A DNA stretch of 64,000 nt from Acetobacterium paludosum (GTDB lineage Bacteria > Bacillota > Clostridia > Eubacteriales > Eubacteriaceae), in the NCBI RefSeq assembly GCF_008086595.1, contig NZ_RXYA01000006.1, positions 62,001 to 126,000 of the forward strand. The letters run 5' to 3'. Position 1 is the first letter of the stretch; the number at the start of each line of letters is the position of its first letter. Of this stretch, positions 1 through 8,525 are shown piece by piece. The notes beneath the pieces were generated by a model, which was not told the origin of the DNA, did no database searches, and worked only from the letters and a program-made list of their open reading frames with translations. Both the position numbers and the translations under genes were made by a program.

Positions 1-1
1 T

Positions 2-310
2 TATGATTTGGCACAGAAATATTTACCACTTGGAGCTGGCTCGATTTTCACTTTCTCAATTAACGGAACGGTTGATCAGGCCAAGAAATTTATTGATAGT
101 TTGGAAATATTTTCGCAATTAGCAAATGTGGCCGATGCAAAATCACTGGTTATCCATCCTTCATCAACAACACATCAGCAACTTACTCCAGAAGAACAGG
201 CAGCCGCAGGATTCGGACCTGACACTATTCGTTTATCAATTGGGGTAGAAGATGTCGATGATATAATTTATGATATCAAGCAAGCTTTAGACAAAGCAAT
301 CACAGATTAA
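2..310 (+). CDS. O-acetylhomoserine sulfhydrylase (MetY-like), C-terminal part only
   Basis: This is the last roughly 102 residues of a Cys/Met-metabolism PLP enzyme; the start lies before the window. The fragment contains HPSSTTHQQL followed by LTPEEQ and the end motif IRLSIGVEDVDDI, which are typical of the C-terminal domain of O-acetylhomoserine (thiol)-lyases. Such enzymes use sulfide (or methanethiol) and O-acetylhomoserine to make homocysteine (or methionine) in the cytoplasm. The PLP lysine is not in view, so the exact substrate cannot be judged. The metA gene about 165 bases downstream on the same strand makes the activated homoserine substrate, which fits. The family is quite certain; the choice of O-acetylhomoserine over another trans-sulfuration substrate is likely. 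Confidence 0.85.
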   Translation, partial: YDLAQKYLPLGAGSIFTFSINGTVDQAKKFIDSLEIFSQLANVADAKSLVIHPSSTTHQQLTPEEQAAAGFGPDTIRLSIGVEDVDDIIYDIKQALDKAITD

Positions 311-383
311 TAAATATTTAAATGAGGCTGCTTGAACTTTGAATAGAAGAACAGCAGACCGTTAATTTATGCGAAGGCAATGA

Positions 384-412
384 GGCAAATGAGTACCTCC
401 TGCTCATTTGCC
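384..412 (+). promoter_or_regulatory. Hairpin in the metA leader with an anti-Shine-Dalgarno-like loop
   Basis: A perfect 10-bp inverted repeat (GGCAAATGAG at 384-393, CTCATTTGCC at 403-412) encloses a 9-base loop TACCTCCTG. The ACCTC in the loop is complementary to the GAGGT of the metA ribosome binding site at about 464-468. No T-run follows, so it is not a standard terminator. It could be a translational control element, or simply the end of the upstream transcript. The pairing is seen in sequence; the function is inference. Confidence 0.4.
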
Positions 413-475
413 AACTGTTCGGGAGTCATAGAGAAATTCGCATCGCGTGTTTCTTGTCGAGCGAGAGGTGTTATG

Positions 476-1438
476 ATGCCAATATGTGTTAAAGAAGGTC
501 TTCCTGCAATTGAGGCACTTGCCAATGAAAATATTTTCATTATGTCAGAAAGTCGTGCCGAACATCAGGATATTCGTACTTTAAGAATCTTGATTGTTAA
601 TTTAATGCCCACCGTAATCGCAACCGAAACACAACTTTTAAGATTGTTAAGTAATACTTCACTGCAATTAAGTGTTGAATTTTTAAAAATATCAACACAT
701 ATCCCTAAAAATTCAATTTTGGAACATTTACATCAATTTTATATGACCTTTGAAGAAATTAAAAACAAAAGTTATGATGGCATGATTATAACCGGTGCGC
801 CGATTGGACAATTAGAATTTGAAGAAGCTGATTGTTGGGATGAATTGTGTGAGGTAATGGAATGGGCAAAATATCATGTTAATTCTGCACTGTACTCATG
901 CTGGAGCGCCTACGCCGCGTTGCATTATCATTTTGGATTGAATAAATGTAATCTTTCAAATAAATTATCCGGGATTTATGCTCACACCGTGAATATACGC
1001 AGACACCCCATTGTCAGAGGGTTTGACGATATATTCATGGCTCCGCATTCCCGGGATATCGCAATCAATAAAGAAGAACTGCTTAAGATATCGGAACTTG
1101 ATATTTTAGCTGAATCAGAGAAAGCCGGAGTATATTTAATCGCAGACACAAACAACAAGCAATTGTTTGTGACCGGGCACTGTGAATTTGACCGAGCGGC
1201 CCTGGAGTCAGAGTATATTCAGGATTGTTTAAAAGGACTGAATCCAAAATTCCCCGAGAATTTTCAAATAAAAGACAAATCGCCATTTTCCAAACAAACC
1301 AGTTGGAACAGTCACGCATCATTATTATTTTCGAATTGGTTGAATTATTATGTATATCAGCAAACACCGTATCGTTTAAGTGATATCGGATATAAGAATA
1401 ACATTGAAAAAATGGGTAAACTGTCTGTTGCAAAATAA
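476..1438 (+). CDS. metA: Homoserine O-acyltransferase MetA
   Basis: MetA transfers an acyl group from acyl-CoA to homoserine, the committed step of methionine synthesis. With the ATG at 476, preceded by GAGAGGTG, the protein is 320 residues and its numbering matches the family exactly: nucleophile Cys142 in YSCWSAY, and His235 and Glu237 in TGHCEFD. Position 111 in GAPIGQLEF is Gly. In characterised MetA enzymes Gly111 goes with succinyl-CoA and Glu111 with acetyl-CoA. The frame extends upstream to 380, but that stretch runs through a hairpin and lacks a good ribosome site. The gene follows a sulfhydrylase gene and is closed by a terminator inside the gap to the next gene. Identity as MetA is firm; the acyl donor is inferred. 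Confidence 0.93.
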   Translation: MPICVKEGLPAIEALANENIFIMSESRAEHQDIRTLRILIVNLMPTVIATETQLLRLLSNTSLQLSVEFLKISTHIPKNSILEHLHQFYMTFEEIKNKSYDGMIITGAPIGQLEFEEADCWDELCEVMEWAKYHVNSALYSCWSAYAALHYHFGLNKCNLSNKLSGIYAHTVNIRRHPIVRGFDDIFMAPHSRDIAINKEELLKISELDILAESEKAGVYLIADTNNKQLFVTGHCEFDRAALESEYIQDCLKGLNPKFPENFQIKDKSPFSKQTSWNSHASLLFSNWLNYYVYQQTPYRLSDIGYKNNIEKMGKLSVAK

Positions 1439-1480
1439 AGTTGGGACCAATTCATTTGAATGGTTCCAACTTTTAATTTT
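1437..1480 (+). terminator. Intrinsic terminator after metA
   Basis: A stem of about 13 bp (AAAGTTGGGACCA / TGGTTCCAACTTT, one G-T pair) is followed by TTTTAATTTT. It lies only about 7 bases before the ribosome site of the next gene, so the downstream methyltransferase gene probably depends on read-through or on its own promoter inside metA. Confidence 0.8.
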
Positions 1481-1499
1481 TAAGATAGGAGATGATTTT

Positions 1500-2537
1500 T
1501 TGACACATAAAGAAATAATATTATCTGGAATTGCTTTAAAATCAACACCGCGTTTGCCGCTGGTAATCTTATCCAGCGGCGTGTGGATATTTTACCGAAA
1601 TGGCTTAACCTTGCAGGATACTTTTGAATGTCCTCCGGAAAAAATCGCCGAATGTATGATCAATAATAATAATGAAGCAAATTCCGATATCATTTGGATG
1701 GGTGCGGATTGTGGAAATTTGGCACTACGGGCTATTGGTGCAAAATGTACTTTTAATGCTTTGGGAGAGGCCTCGACAGTCGATGAACCGCTGGTCTTAA
1801 AACCTTCGGATGTTGATAAATTAAAAATTGAAGATTTGGAAAATTCCGCGGAATTGGAGAATTTATTAAAGACCACGCAAATTGTTGCCGAAAGAGTCGG
1901 CAATGAATTTTTATTGGGAAATAGTCAGTGGGGCCCATTTACCCTGGCAGGACAGCTAATGGGAATGGAAAATTTGATGGTAACCACCTTGAAAGACAAG
2001 CCGGGGATACAGCATGTGCTCGAGTTTACAGAACGCCTGCTTTTAAAATACTGGAACTTATTTATTGATGCCGGGGTTGAATTGGTTAATCAGGCCGAGC
2101 CGATGTCTTCGGGGAATGTCATATCGGCAAAAATATTTAAAGAAACGGCTTTTCCCTGGATCCAGTCGGCAAATAAAGCGATCAGTAAACGGACGAAAGC
2201 AAAAATGCTGCATATTTGTGGAAATACGACGAGAATATTGGATTTGATTCCGCTTACCGAGACCGATCTATTTTCGCTGGACTATCAAGTCGATTTAAAA
2301 ATTGCCAGAGAGAAGCTAAGCGGCAAGATTGCTTTTGGCGGAAATCTGAACCCAACCAGTATCATCCTGGAAGGAACGCCGGAAGAAATTAAAATCGCCA
2401 CGAAAAAATGCATTTTCGACGCAGGACATAAAGGGTATGTAGTTATGCCTGGCTGTGATATTCCGCCGAAAACTAAAATGGAAAATGTTCAGGCAATGGT
2501 AGATACCGTCCATCATACCTTTATCGGCTGCCGATAA
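1500..2537 (+). CDS. Uroporphyrinogen decarboxylase-family methyltransferase (MtaA/MtbA-like)
   Basis: A 345-residue protein of the URO-D fold group that includes the zinc-dependent methylcobamide methyltransferases MtaA, MtbA and CmuA. The zinc-ligand pattern H-x-C...C is visible as His238-Ile-Cys240 and Cys319 in MPGCDIPP, and GGNLNP precedes it as in that group, so it is not a haem-pathway HemE. I chose the TTG at 1500 because AGGAG sits 8 bases upstream; the open frame runs back into metA without a better start. It lies between metA and mccBA, which suggests a role in methyl-group or sulfur amino acid metabolism, possibly methyl transfer from a corrinoid protein to a thiol. No corrinoid protein gene is adjacent and the substrate cannot be read from sequence. 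Confidence 0.75.
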   Translation: MTHKEIILSGIALKSTPRLPLVILSSGVWIFYRNGLTLQDTFECPPEKIAECMINNNNEANSDIIWMGADCGNLALRAIGAKCTFNALGEASTVDEPLVLKPSDVDKLKIEDLENSAELENLLKTTQIVAERVGNEFLLGNSQWGPFTLAGQLMGMENLMVTTLKDKPGIQHVLEFTERLLLKYWNLFIDAGVELVNQAEPMSSGNVISAKIFKETAFPWIQSANKAISKRTKAKMLHICGNTTRILDLIPLTETDLFSLDYQVDLKIAREKLSGKIAFGGNLNPTSIILEGTPEEIKIATKKCIFDAGHKGYVVMPGCDIPPKTKMENVQAMVDTVHHTFIGCR

Positions 2538-2591
2538 AACCATTTTCGTTGTAACGGCGTTCGGCAGTATGATTAATAAGCAGAAAACAGA

Positions 2592-2620
2592 TTGACAATA
2601 ATCGTAGAACTTGCTATAAT
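2592..2620 (+). promoter_or_regulatory. Consensus sigma-A promoter for mccBA
   Basis: TTGACA (2592-2597), 17 bases, TATAAT (2615-2620), with TG at 2612-2613 giving an extended -10. Both hexamers match the consensus exactly. Transcription would start near 2627, leaving a leader of about 47 bases before the ATG at 2674. I see no riboswitch or T-box in that short leader. Confidence 0.9.
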
Positions 2621-2673
2621 TAGTAAATCATATATGTATAGTATGAATTAAAATGAATTAAGGAGACTGATCA

Positions 2674-3834
2674 ATGAGTAACTATAGTAACATTGATTCC
2701 AAACTGATCCATGGTGGAATTGACGGAGACGAAAATACTGGAGCAGTTAATGTACCAATATTTCAAACATCAACATATAAACAACAGGGTCTAGGCAAAA
2801 ACAAGGGGTATGAATATTCGCGAACGGGAAATCCCACCAGACAGGCATTAGAATCTCTAATTGCTGATTTAGAAGGGGGCGTCGCGGGGTTTGCGTTCGC
2901 TTCTGGAATGGCGGCAACCACCGCGGTGCTCAGCCTTTTTAAAACCGGAGACAAAATCATTATTTCAAGTAATGTTTATGGCGGAACCTTTCGGGTGTTG
3001 GATAAAGTATTTAATAATTTTGGCATCACTTATGAAATTGTTGAAACATCAGATTTGGCGATCCTTGAGAAAAGCATCGATGCGGATGTAAAGGCGATCT
3101 TTATTGAAAGTCCGGCAAATCCGATTTTGTCCATTACCGATATCAAAGAAGTGGCATTAATCGGTAAAAAGCATAATATCTTAACCATTGTCGACAACAC
3201 TTTTATGACGCCGTACTTACAGAGACCGATCGAACTTGGCGTCGATATTGTCGTCCACAGCGGCACCAAATATTTGGGCGGACATAGCGATTTGATTGCC
3301 GGACTGGCGGTCGTCAATAGTGAAGAACTGGCTGAACGGTTAGCTTTCATCCAGAATTCAACAGGCGGGATTTTGCAGCCATTCGACAGCTTTCTGCTGA
3401 TTCGGGGAATTAAAACCCTTGGCGTCAGAATGGACAGACATATTGAAAATGCCCTATTTATTGCGGAGGAGTTAAAAAAACATCCCGGCGTAAAGGCGAT
3501 CTACTATCCTGGTTTGCCGGAAAGTCAAGGATATGAAATCAATAAAAGTCAAACCAGCGGACCAGGCGGAATGCTGTCATTTGAACTTGATGAAAAATAT
3601 AATATCCATAAGTTCTTTGAGTCGCTGGAATTTATTTCATTGGCAGAGAGTTTAGGCGGCGTTGAATCGCTGATCTGCCATCCATCCAGTATGACCCATG
3701 CTTCGATTCCGTATGAGATTCGCCAAAAAGTTGGCATCGTTGAAAATTTAATCAGAATTTCGGTGGGAATAGAAAATAAAAAGGATATCTTAAATGATTT
3801 GGAACAAGCATTCTTAAAGAGTTACGAGGGATAA
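2674..3834 (+). CDS. mccB: Cystathionine gamma-lyase / gamma-synthase family enzyme (MccB-like)
   Basis: A 386-residue PLP enzyme of the Cys/Met metabolism family. The PLP-binding lysine is Lys199 in SGTKYLGGHSD, and the YSRTGNPTR and ASGMAATTA motifs are present. It lies 2 bases ahead of a cystathionine beta-synthase-like gene. The same pairing in Bacillus subtilis (mccA-mccB) runs reverse transsulfuration from homocysteine to cysteine, so cystathionine gamma-lyase is the best reading. The fold alone does not exclude cystathionine gamma-synthase. The start at 2674 has AAGGAGACTG upstream. The operon is driven by a consensus promoter at 2592-2620. Confidence 0.85.
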   Translation: MSNYSNIDSKLIHGGIDGDENTGAVNVPIFQTSTYKQQGLGKNKGYEYSRTGNPTRQALESLIADLEGGVAGFAFASGMAATTAVLSLFKTGDKIIISSNVYGGTFRVLDKVFNNFGITYEIVETSDLAILEKSIDADVKAIFIESPANPILSITDIKEVALIGKKHNILTIVDNTFMTPYLQRPIELGVDIVVHSGTKYLGGHSDLIAGLAVVNSEELAERLAFIQNSTGGILQPFDSFLLIRGIKTLGVRMDRHIENALFIAEELKKHPGVKAIYYPGLPESQGYEINKSQTSGPGGMLSFELDEKYNIHKFFESLEFISLAESLGGVESLICHPSSMTHASIPYEIRQKVGIVENLIRISVGIENKKDILNDLEQAFLKSYEG

Positions 3835-3836
3835 AA

Positions 3837-4748
3837 ATGGCTTATTATAATGACATTAGGGAATTAATCGGCAATACGCCAATGGTTAAACTTAATAATT
3901 TTGATGTAAAAAAGGGCGTAAATATTTTTGCGAAACTTGAGCTTTGGAATCCCGGGGGAAGTGTAAAAGACCGAATCGGGGTTTCAATGATCAAAGATGC
4001 GGAAGAACAGGGTCTGCTAAAACCGGGTTATACCATTATCGAAGGGACGGCCGGAAATACTGGTCTCGGGGTTGCTCTGGCGGCCATCAATAAAGGCTAC
4101 CGCGTTATTTTTGTCGTGCCCACTAAGTTTTCAATTGAAAAACAGACGCTGATGCGCGCTTTCGGCGGAGAAATCATCAATACACCACGGGAGTTAGGGA
4201 TGCTTGGCGCAACCGCCAAAGCCCAGGAATTACTCAGAACGATTCCAAACTCGATCTCCCTTAAGCAATTTGACAATCCTTCGAATCCATTAACCCATTA
4301 TGAAACAACCGGACCGGAAATATACCGCGACCTTGAAGGTAATATCGATTATTTGGTAGCCGGTGCCGGCAGCGGCGGAACCTATTCTGGAGTTGTCCGT
4401 TATTTGAAAGAGCAAAATCCCAATATCAAAGGGGTGCTGGCCGATCCCATTGGTTCAATCATGGGTGGCGGAAATGTTGGCTGCTATGATATAGAAGGCA
4501 TCGGGAATGATTTTATTGCCACCACAATGGATATGTCCCTTGTGGATGAGGTGATCAAAGTGCATGACAGCAATGCTTTTGAAATTGCCAAATTGCTGGC
4601 GAAAAAAGAAGGGATTATTGCCGGCACCTCATCCGGAGCGGCTTTATTTGCAGCACTGAAGCTGGCTGAAAAAATTGACAAAGGCAATATTGTCACAATT
4701 TTACCGGATCGAGGGGACCGTTATTTCAGCAAAAACATTTATGATTAA
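3837..4748 (+). CDS. mccA: O-acetylserine-dependent cystathionine beta-synthase / cysteine synthase family (MccA-like)
   Basis: A 303-residue fold-type II PLP enzyme. The PLP lysine is Lys44 in NPGGSVKDRIG, and the glycine-rich loop is EGTAGNTG, where cysteine synthases usually have EPTSGNTG. That difference and the adjacent gamma-lyase support MccA (O-acetylserine plus homocysteine to cystathionine) over CysK. It has no C-terminal CBS domains, as expected for bacterial MccA. Only 2 bases separate it from mccB, so the two are co-transcribed and probably translationally coupled (ribosome site TTACGAGGG inside the end of mccB). Confidence 0.85.
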   Translation: MAYYNDIRELIGNTPMVKLNNFDVKKGVNIFAKLELWNPGGSVKDRIGVSMIKDAEEQGLLKPGYTIIEGTAGNTGLGVALAAINKGYRVIFVVPTKFSIEKQTLMRAFGGEIINTPRELGMLGATAKAQELLRTIPNSISLKQFDNPSNPLTHYETTGPEIYRDLEGNIDYLVAGAGSGGTYSGVVRYLKEQNPNIKGVLADPIGSIMGGGNVGCYDIEGIGNDFIATTMDMSLVDEVIKVHDSNAFEIAKLLAKKEGIIAGTSSGAALFAALKLAEKIDKGNIVTILPDRGDRYFSKNIYD

Positions 4749-4770
4749 ATCTCCCTGCTAAAAAGATTCG

Positions 4771-4799
4771 TTGATACGATGCGTGTTAAATAGTACAAT
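4771..4799 (+). promoter_or_regulatory. Sigma-A promoter for the patB-like gene
   Basis: TTGATA (4771-4776), 17 bases, TACAAT (4794-4799), each one base off consensus. It lies between mccA and the lyase gene, so that gene can be expressed separately from mccBA. Confidence 0.75.
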
Positions 4800-4830
4800 A
4801 TAACAGATAATAATGAAAGGGGAATAAAAA

Positions 4831-6003
4831 ATGACGTATAATTTCAACGAGATCATTCAACGGGACAATACCAACTCCATTAAATATGATTTTGCAAAAC
4901 AGAGTGGCAAACCGGAAGGGCTGCTGCCATTATGGGTTGCCGATATGGATTTTAAAACCCCTGGGCCGGTGGTGGAGGCCCTTGTCGAAAAAAGCAAGCA
5001 CGGAATATTTGGATATTCTGAAAGCGGTCAGGACTATTTCTTTGTTTTGAAAGACTGGTTCAAAACTAACTTCGAATGGGATATCCGACCAGACTGGCTG
5101 GTGAAAACACCCGGAGTTGTTTATGCCATTGCCACGGCCATTCGCGGGATGACCGTTAAAGGGGATGGGATACTCATCCAACAGCCGGTTTACTATCCTT
5201 TTTCCGAGATAATCAGGATAAACGAGCGCAAATTGGTGGTGAATCAGCTCGTTTATGAAAAGGGCCGGTATACCATCGACTTTGCTGATTTTGAAAACAA
5301 GATCATCGCCAATAACGTGAAGCTGTTTATCTTATGCAATCCCCATAATCCGGTCGGGCGAGTGTGGACCAGAGAAGAACTCACCCGTTTGGGAGATATC
5401 TGTTTAAAACATCAGGTAACAGTTATTTCTGACGAAATTCATCAGGATTTTATTTATCCGGGGCATAAGCATCTGGTCTTTGCTGATTTAAAACCTGAAT
5501 TTTTGAAGATTAGTATCACCTGTACCGCGCCAACTAAAACCTTTAATCTGGCGGGATTGCAAATATCCAATATCTTTATTAAAGACCGGGAATTGCGGAA
5601 AAAATTCGTCGATGAAATGACAAAAAGTGGTTATAATGAGCTGAATGTGATGGGGCTAGTCGCCTGTACAGCGGCCTATTCACAGGGTCGAGAGTGGTTG
5701 AACGAACTAAGAACCTATCTTGTTGGCAACCTGGATTTTGTCAGACGTTTTTTAAGTGAAAAACTGCCGCAGATAAAACTGGTTGAGCCGGAAGGAACCT
5801 ATTTAGTTTGGCTGGATTTTAATGAACTCGGACTGAGTGAAATGGATCTGGAAGATTTAATCATTAATAAAGCCGGTTTGTGGCTCGACAAAGGAATCAT
5901 GTTTGGAGCCGGAGGTGAGGGCTTTCAACGGATTAATATTGCTTCGCCCAGAGTGATACTGGAACAGGCGTTAACACAATTGGAACAGGCCATCAACAGC
6001 TGA
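4831..6003 (+). CDS. patB: PatB/MalY-type cystathionine beta-lyase (C-S lyase)
   Basis: A 390-residue fold-type I aminotransferase-like enzyme of the MalY/PatB group. The opening half has LPLWVADMDF, typical of this group. ISDEIHQDFIYPGHKH supplies the aspartate that contacts the PLP ring, and the PLP lysine is in TAPTKTFNLAGLQ. These enzymes split cystathionine to homocysteine, pyruvate and ammonia, or degrade other C-S substrates. With MetA and the upstream sulfhydrylase, the region holds both a direct sulfhydrylation route and parts of transsulfuration. It has its own promoter and a GGGG-containing ribosome site, and a strong bidirectional terminator follows. The symbol is by family only. 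Confidence 0.88.
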   Translation: MTYNFNEIIQRDNTNSIKYDFAKQSGKPEGLLPLWVADMDFKTPGPVVEALVEKSKHGIFGYSESGQDYFFVLKDWFKTNFEWDIRPDWLVKTPGVVYAIATAIRGMTVKGDGILIQQPVYYPFSEIIRINERKLVVNQLVYEKGRYTIDFADFENKIIANNVKLFILCNPHNPVGRVWTREELTRLGDICLKHQVTVISDEIHQDFIYPGHKHLVFADLKPEFLKISITCTAPTKTFNLAGLQISNIFIKDRELRKKFVDEMTKSGYNELNVMGLVACTAAYSQGREWLNELRTYLVGNLDFVRRFLSEKLPQIKLVEPEGTYLVWLDFNELGLSEMDLEDLIINKAGLWLDKGIMFGAGGEGFQRINIASPRVILEQALTQLEQAINS

Positions 6004-6007
6004 CAAA

Positions 6008-6048
6008 AAAAAGCTCCGGAAGATTTAAACACGCTTCCGGAGCTTTTT
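6008..6048. terminator. Bidirectional terminator between convergent patB and glnN
   Basis: A 15-bp perfect stem (AAAAAGCTCCGGAAG at 6008-6022, CTTCCGGAGCTTTTT at 6034-6048) with T-runs in both directions, placed between the stop codons of convergent genes. Confidence 0.93.
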
Positions 6049-6061
6049 GATCGATTATCAA

Positions 6062-8167
6062 TTAAATGTAGAATAAAATATCTTCGTAATTTGGGTATGG
6101 CCAGTATTTCTTGCCGACAAGGCTTTCAAGTTCATCCGCAAATTTGCGAAGTTCTTCCATTGCGGGGATGACCTGATCACAGTAATAGGTGGCTTCAGCC
6201 TGAGCTGATGCGGTGTCCTGAGCACCGGCCAGGATTTTTTCCAGCTCGTCAATGGAACGGATGAATTTTCCGGACAGTTGGGAGAGTCGTTCGGCCAGGG
6301 TTGATTCAGCTGAGACATCAATGAAATCACCACAGGATTTTTTCGCCAGCAGGGTGTCGCAAACCTCTTTGGTGTAAGTGACGACAGCCGGTGAAATTTC
6401 ACGTTTGGCGATGTTGAGCATGGTCAGGGCTTCAATGTTGATGGTTTTGCTGTATTCGTCCAGATGAATTTCATAACGGGAGTCCAATTCAGCCGGGGTA
6501 TAAATATTGTGTCGGGCAAACAGTTTGACATTTTTATCTGAAGTATATTCAGCCAGGGCTTCCGGGGTGGTTCTCAGGTTGGGAAGGCCGCGGCGGGCGG
6601 CTTCTTCAACCCACTCCTCAGAGTAGTTGTTGCCGTTGAAGACAATCCGTTTGTTTTCCGTGACGGATTTCTGCAGCAGGGCATCCAGGGCGGTATCAAA
6701 ATCATCGGCCTTTTCCAGAACATCGGCATAGTTGCCCAGAACATCGGCGACAATGGTGTTAAGGGTAATGTTCGGACCAGCGATGGACTGGTTGGAACCC
6801 AGCATCCGGAATTCGAACTTATTGCCGGTGAAGGCAAATGGCGAGGTTCGGTTACGGTCCGTCGCATCCATGATCAGTTTGGGCAGGGTGCTGACACCCA
6901 TTTCCAGCACGAGGTCTTTCGCTTCTTTAACCGGTTTGCCGGTTTCGATGGACTTCAGCGCGGCGGTCAGCTGTTCCCCGAGGAAAATGGAAACAATCGC
7001 CGGAGGGGCTTCATTCGCGCCCAAACGGTGATCATTGCCGGCGCTGGCAACGGTAATCCGCAGCAATTCACTGTATTTGTTTACGGCTTCAACACAGGCA
7101 CAGAGGAAAAGCAGGAACTGTTTGTTGTTGACCGGATCATCCCCCGGTTCCAGCAGGTTCTCGCCGGTGTTGGTGGACATCGAAAAGTTGTTGTGTTTTC
7201 CGGAACCGTTGACAAAATCAAAGGGTTTTTCATGAAGCAGACAGGCCAGATCGTGGCGATAGGCCACCCGCTGCATGAATTCCATAACCAGCTGGTTGTG
7301 ATCCGTGGCGGTGTTGGTATTGGTGAAAATAGGCGCCATTTCATGCTGGGAAGGAGCAACTTCGTTGTGGCTGGTTTTGGAAGCAATGCCCAGTCGCCAT
7401 AACTCCTTGTCAAGATCGGCCATGTAAGCGGCTACGCGGCCACGAATACGGCCGAAGTAATGGGTTTCCATTTCCTGGCCCTTGGGCGGTTTTGCGCCAA
7501 ACAGAGTCCGACCGGTGAGAATCAGGTCCTTACGTTCTTTAAACATATCGCGTTCGATGAGAAAGTATTCCTGTTCGGCACCGATGGTGGTGGTTACTTT
7601 TTTCACATCGTCTTTGCCAAAAAGTTTAAGAATCCGAACAGCGTGGGTATCCAGGACTTTCATGGAACGCAGCAGCGGTGTTTTCTTATCCAGAATTTCA
7701 CCGGAGTAAGAACAGAAGACGGTTGGGATACAAAGGGTGGAACCTTTAATGAAGGCGTAGGAGGTGGGATCCCAGGCAGTGTAGCCCCGGGCTTCAAAGG
7801 TTGCCCGCAAGCCTCCGGAAGGAAATGATGAAGCATCCGGTTCGCCCTTTACCAGCTCTTTTCCCGAAAATTCCATAATTACTTTGCCATCTTCGGTGGG
7901 GTTGATAAAGGCATCATGTTTTTCAGCCGTGATGCCGGTCATTGGCTGGAACCAATGGGTAAAATGGGTGGCACCCAATTCCAGGGCCCAATCTTTCATG
8001 GCGTTGGCCACAACTTCAGCCACGTTTTTTTCCAGCGGTAAATCCTCTTTTATCGTTTTAAGAAGAGAAGCGTAAATGTGCTTTGGCAGGCGTTTTCGCA
8101 TGACACCTGAATTAAAAACTTTAGATCCAAAAATATCGGCTATATTTTCATGTGTAACATCTGGCAC
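6062..8167 (-). CDS. glnN: Glutamine synthetase type III
   Basis: A 701-residue protein, the length expected of type III glutamine synthetase and far longer than the 440-470 residues of GlnA. It makes glutamine from glutamate, ammonia and ATP in the cytoplasm. The type III signatures are clear: [20 protein letters not shown] near residue 117, [10 protein letters not shown] (metal-binding Glu residues), [14 protein letters not shown], and [10 protein letters not shown] in the ATP/glutamate site. GGAGG lies ahead of the ATG. It is transcribed alone from its own promoter and through a leader that contains a terminator with an alternative upstream hairpin, so its expression is probably controlled by attenuation in response to nitrogen state. 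Confidence 0.97.
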   Translation of the reverse strand: MPDVTHENIADIFGSKVFNSGVMRKRLPKHIYASLLKTIKEDLPLEKNVAEVVANAMKDWALELGATHFTHWFQPMTGITAEKHDAFINPTEDGKVIMEFSGKELVKGEPDASSFPSGGLRATFEARGYTAWDPTSYAFIKGSTLCIPTVFCSYSGEILDKKTPLLRSMKVLDTHAVRILKLFGKDDVKKVTTTIGAEQEYFLIERDMFKERKDLILTGRTLFGAKPPKGQEMETHYFGRIRGRVAAYMADLDKELWRLGIASKTSHNEVAPSQHEMAPIFTNTNTATDHNQLVMEFMQRVAYRHDLACLLHEKPFDFVNGSGKHNNFSMSTNTGENLLEPGDDPVNNKQFLLFLCACVEAVNKYSELLRITVASAGNDHRLGANEAPPAIVSIFLGEQLTAALKSIETGKPVKEAKDLVLEMGVSTLPKLIMDATDRNRTSPFAFTGNKFEFRMLGSNQSIAGPNITLNTIVADVLGNYADVLEKADDFDTALDALLQKSVTENKRIVFNGNNYSEEWVEEAARRGLPNLRTTPEALAEYTSDKNVKLFARHNIYTPAELDSRYEIHLDEYSKTINIEALTMLNIAKREISPAVVTYTKEVCDTLLAKKSCGDFIDVSAESTLAERLSQLSGKFIRSIDELEKILAGAQDTASAQAEATYYCDQVIPAMEELRKFADELESLVGKKYWPYPNYEDILFYI

Positions 8168-8256
8168 GTGAGTGTCCTCCTATATATTTATATTTTATTG
8201 AACAATTTAATCTTCATGTATTATAACATAAACAGCCCGGGTAAAAAACCGGTAAA

Positions 8257-8316
8257 GACAAAAAAAGATGCTAAATAGAAGTGTACATGAACACTTCTAT
8301 TAGCACCATTGCTAAT
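8257..8316 (-). promoter_or_regulatory. glnN leader: mutually exclusive hairpins ending in an intrinsic terminator
   Basis: Read on the minus strand, ATTAGC-AATGGT-GCTAAT (8316 to 8299) forms a small stem with a 6-base loop. The same GCTAAT is the 5' end of a longer stem, GCTAATAGAAGTGT / ACACTTCTATTTAGC (8304 to 8270, one bulged A), followed by a run of seven T (8266-8260). This is an intrinsic terminator about 90 bases before the glnN start codon. The small hairpin would block the base of the terminator. Its hexaloop AATGGT has A at position 1 and G at position 4, as in ANTAR-protein RNA targets, which often control nitrogen genes in clostridia. A convincing second hexaloop hairpin upstream is not seen, so the ANTAR link is tentative. 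Confidence 0.65.
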
Positions 8317-8354
8317 TTGCATCGTAGATTAACTACTCTCTTTAAGTTGTCTTC

Positions 8355-8383
8355 ATTATAAACCATTAGTCACTAGCTTGTAA
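8355..8383 (-). promoter_or_regulatory. Sigma-A promoter for glnN
   Basis: On the minus strand: TTACAA (8383-8378), 17 bases, TATAAT (8360-8355). A start near 8348 gives a leader of about 180 bases that contains the terminator and alternative hairpin. The rest of the 8168-8525 gap holds only this leader and the divergent promoter at 8444-8472. Confidence 0.8.
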
Positions 8384-8443
8384 AGAAAGTTATTAAAGAT
8401 TTCTGTGTAAAGGTTCTCAAATTGCTAAAAGAGCAGGGAATGA

Positions 8444-8472
8444 TTTACAAAAATGAAACCCTATTATATAAT
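8444..8472 (+). promoter_or_regulatory. Sigma-A promoter for the 75-residue protein gene
   Basis: TTTACA (8444-8449), 17 bases, TATAAT (8467-8472), facing away from the glnN promoter and about 50 bases before the start codon at 8526. Confidence 0.75.
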
Positions 8473-8525
8473 AATTGTAGATAATAATAGTAAAACTAAA
8501 AAGTACAATTAGAAAGGGAGAAAAA

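Noticed and set aside
380-475. Longer N-terminus for MetA
   Set aside because: The extension lacks a ribosome site and crosses a hairpin; start at 476 gives exact family numbering for Gly111, Cys142, His235 and Glu237.
2621-2673. SAM or T-box riboswitch before mccBA
   Set aside because: The leader from the consensus promoter is only about 47 bases, too short for these elements.
7028-7828. Long plus-strand open frames opposite glnN (up to 124 residues)
   Set aside because: They are shadows of the well-supported glnN gene on the other strand, with no ribosome sites and no recognisable family.
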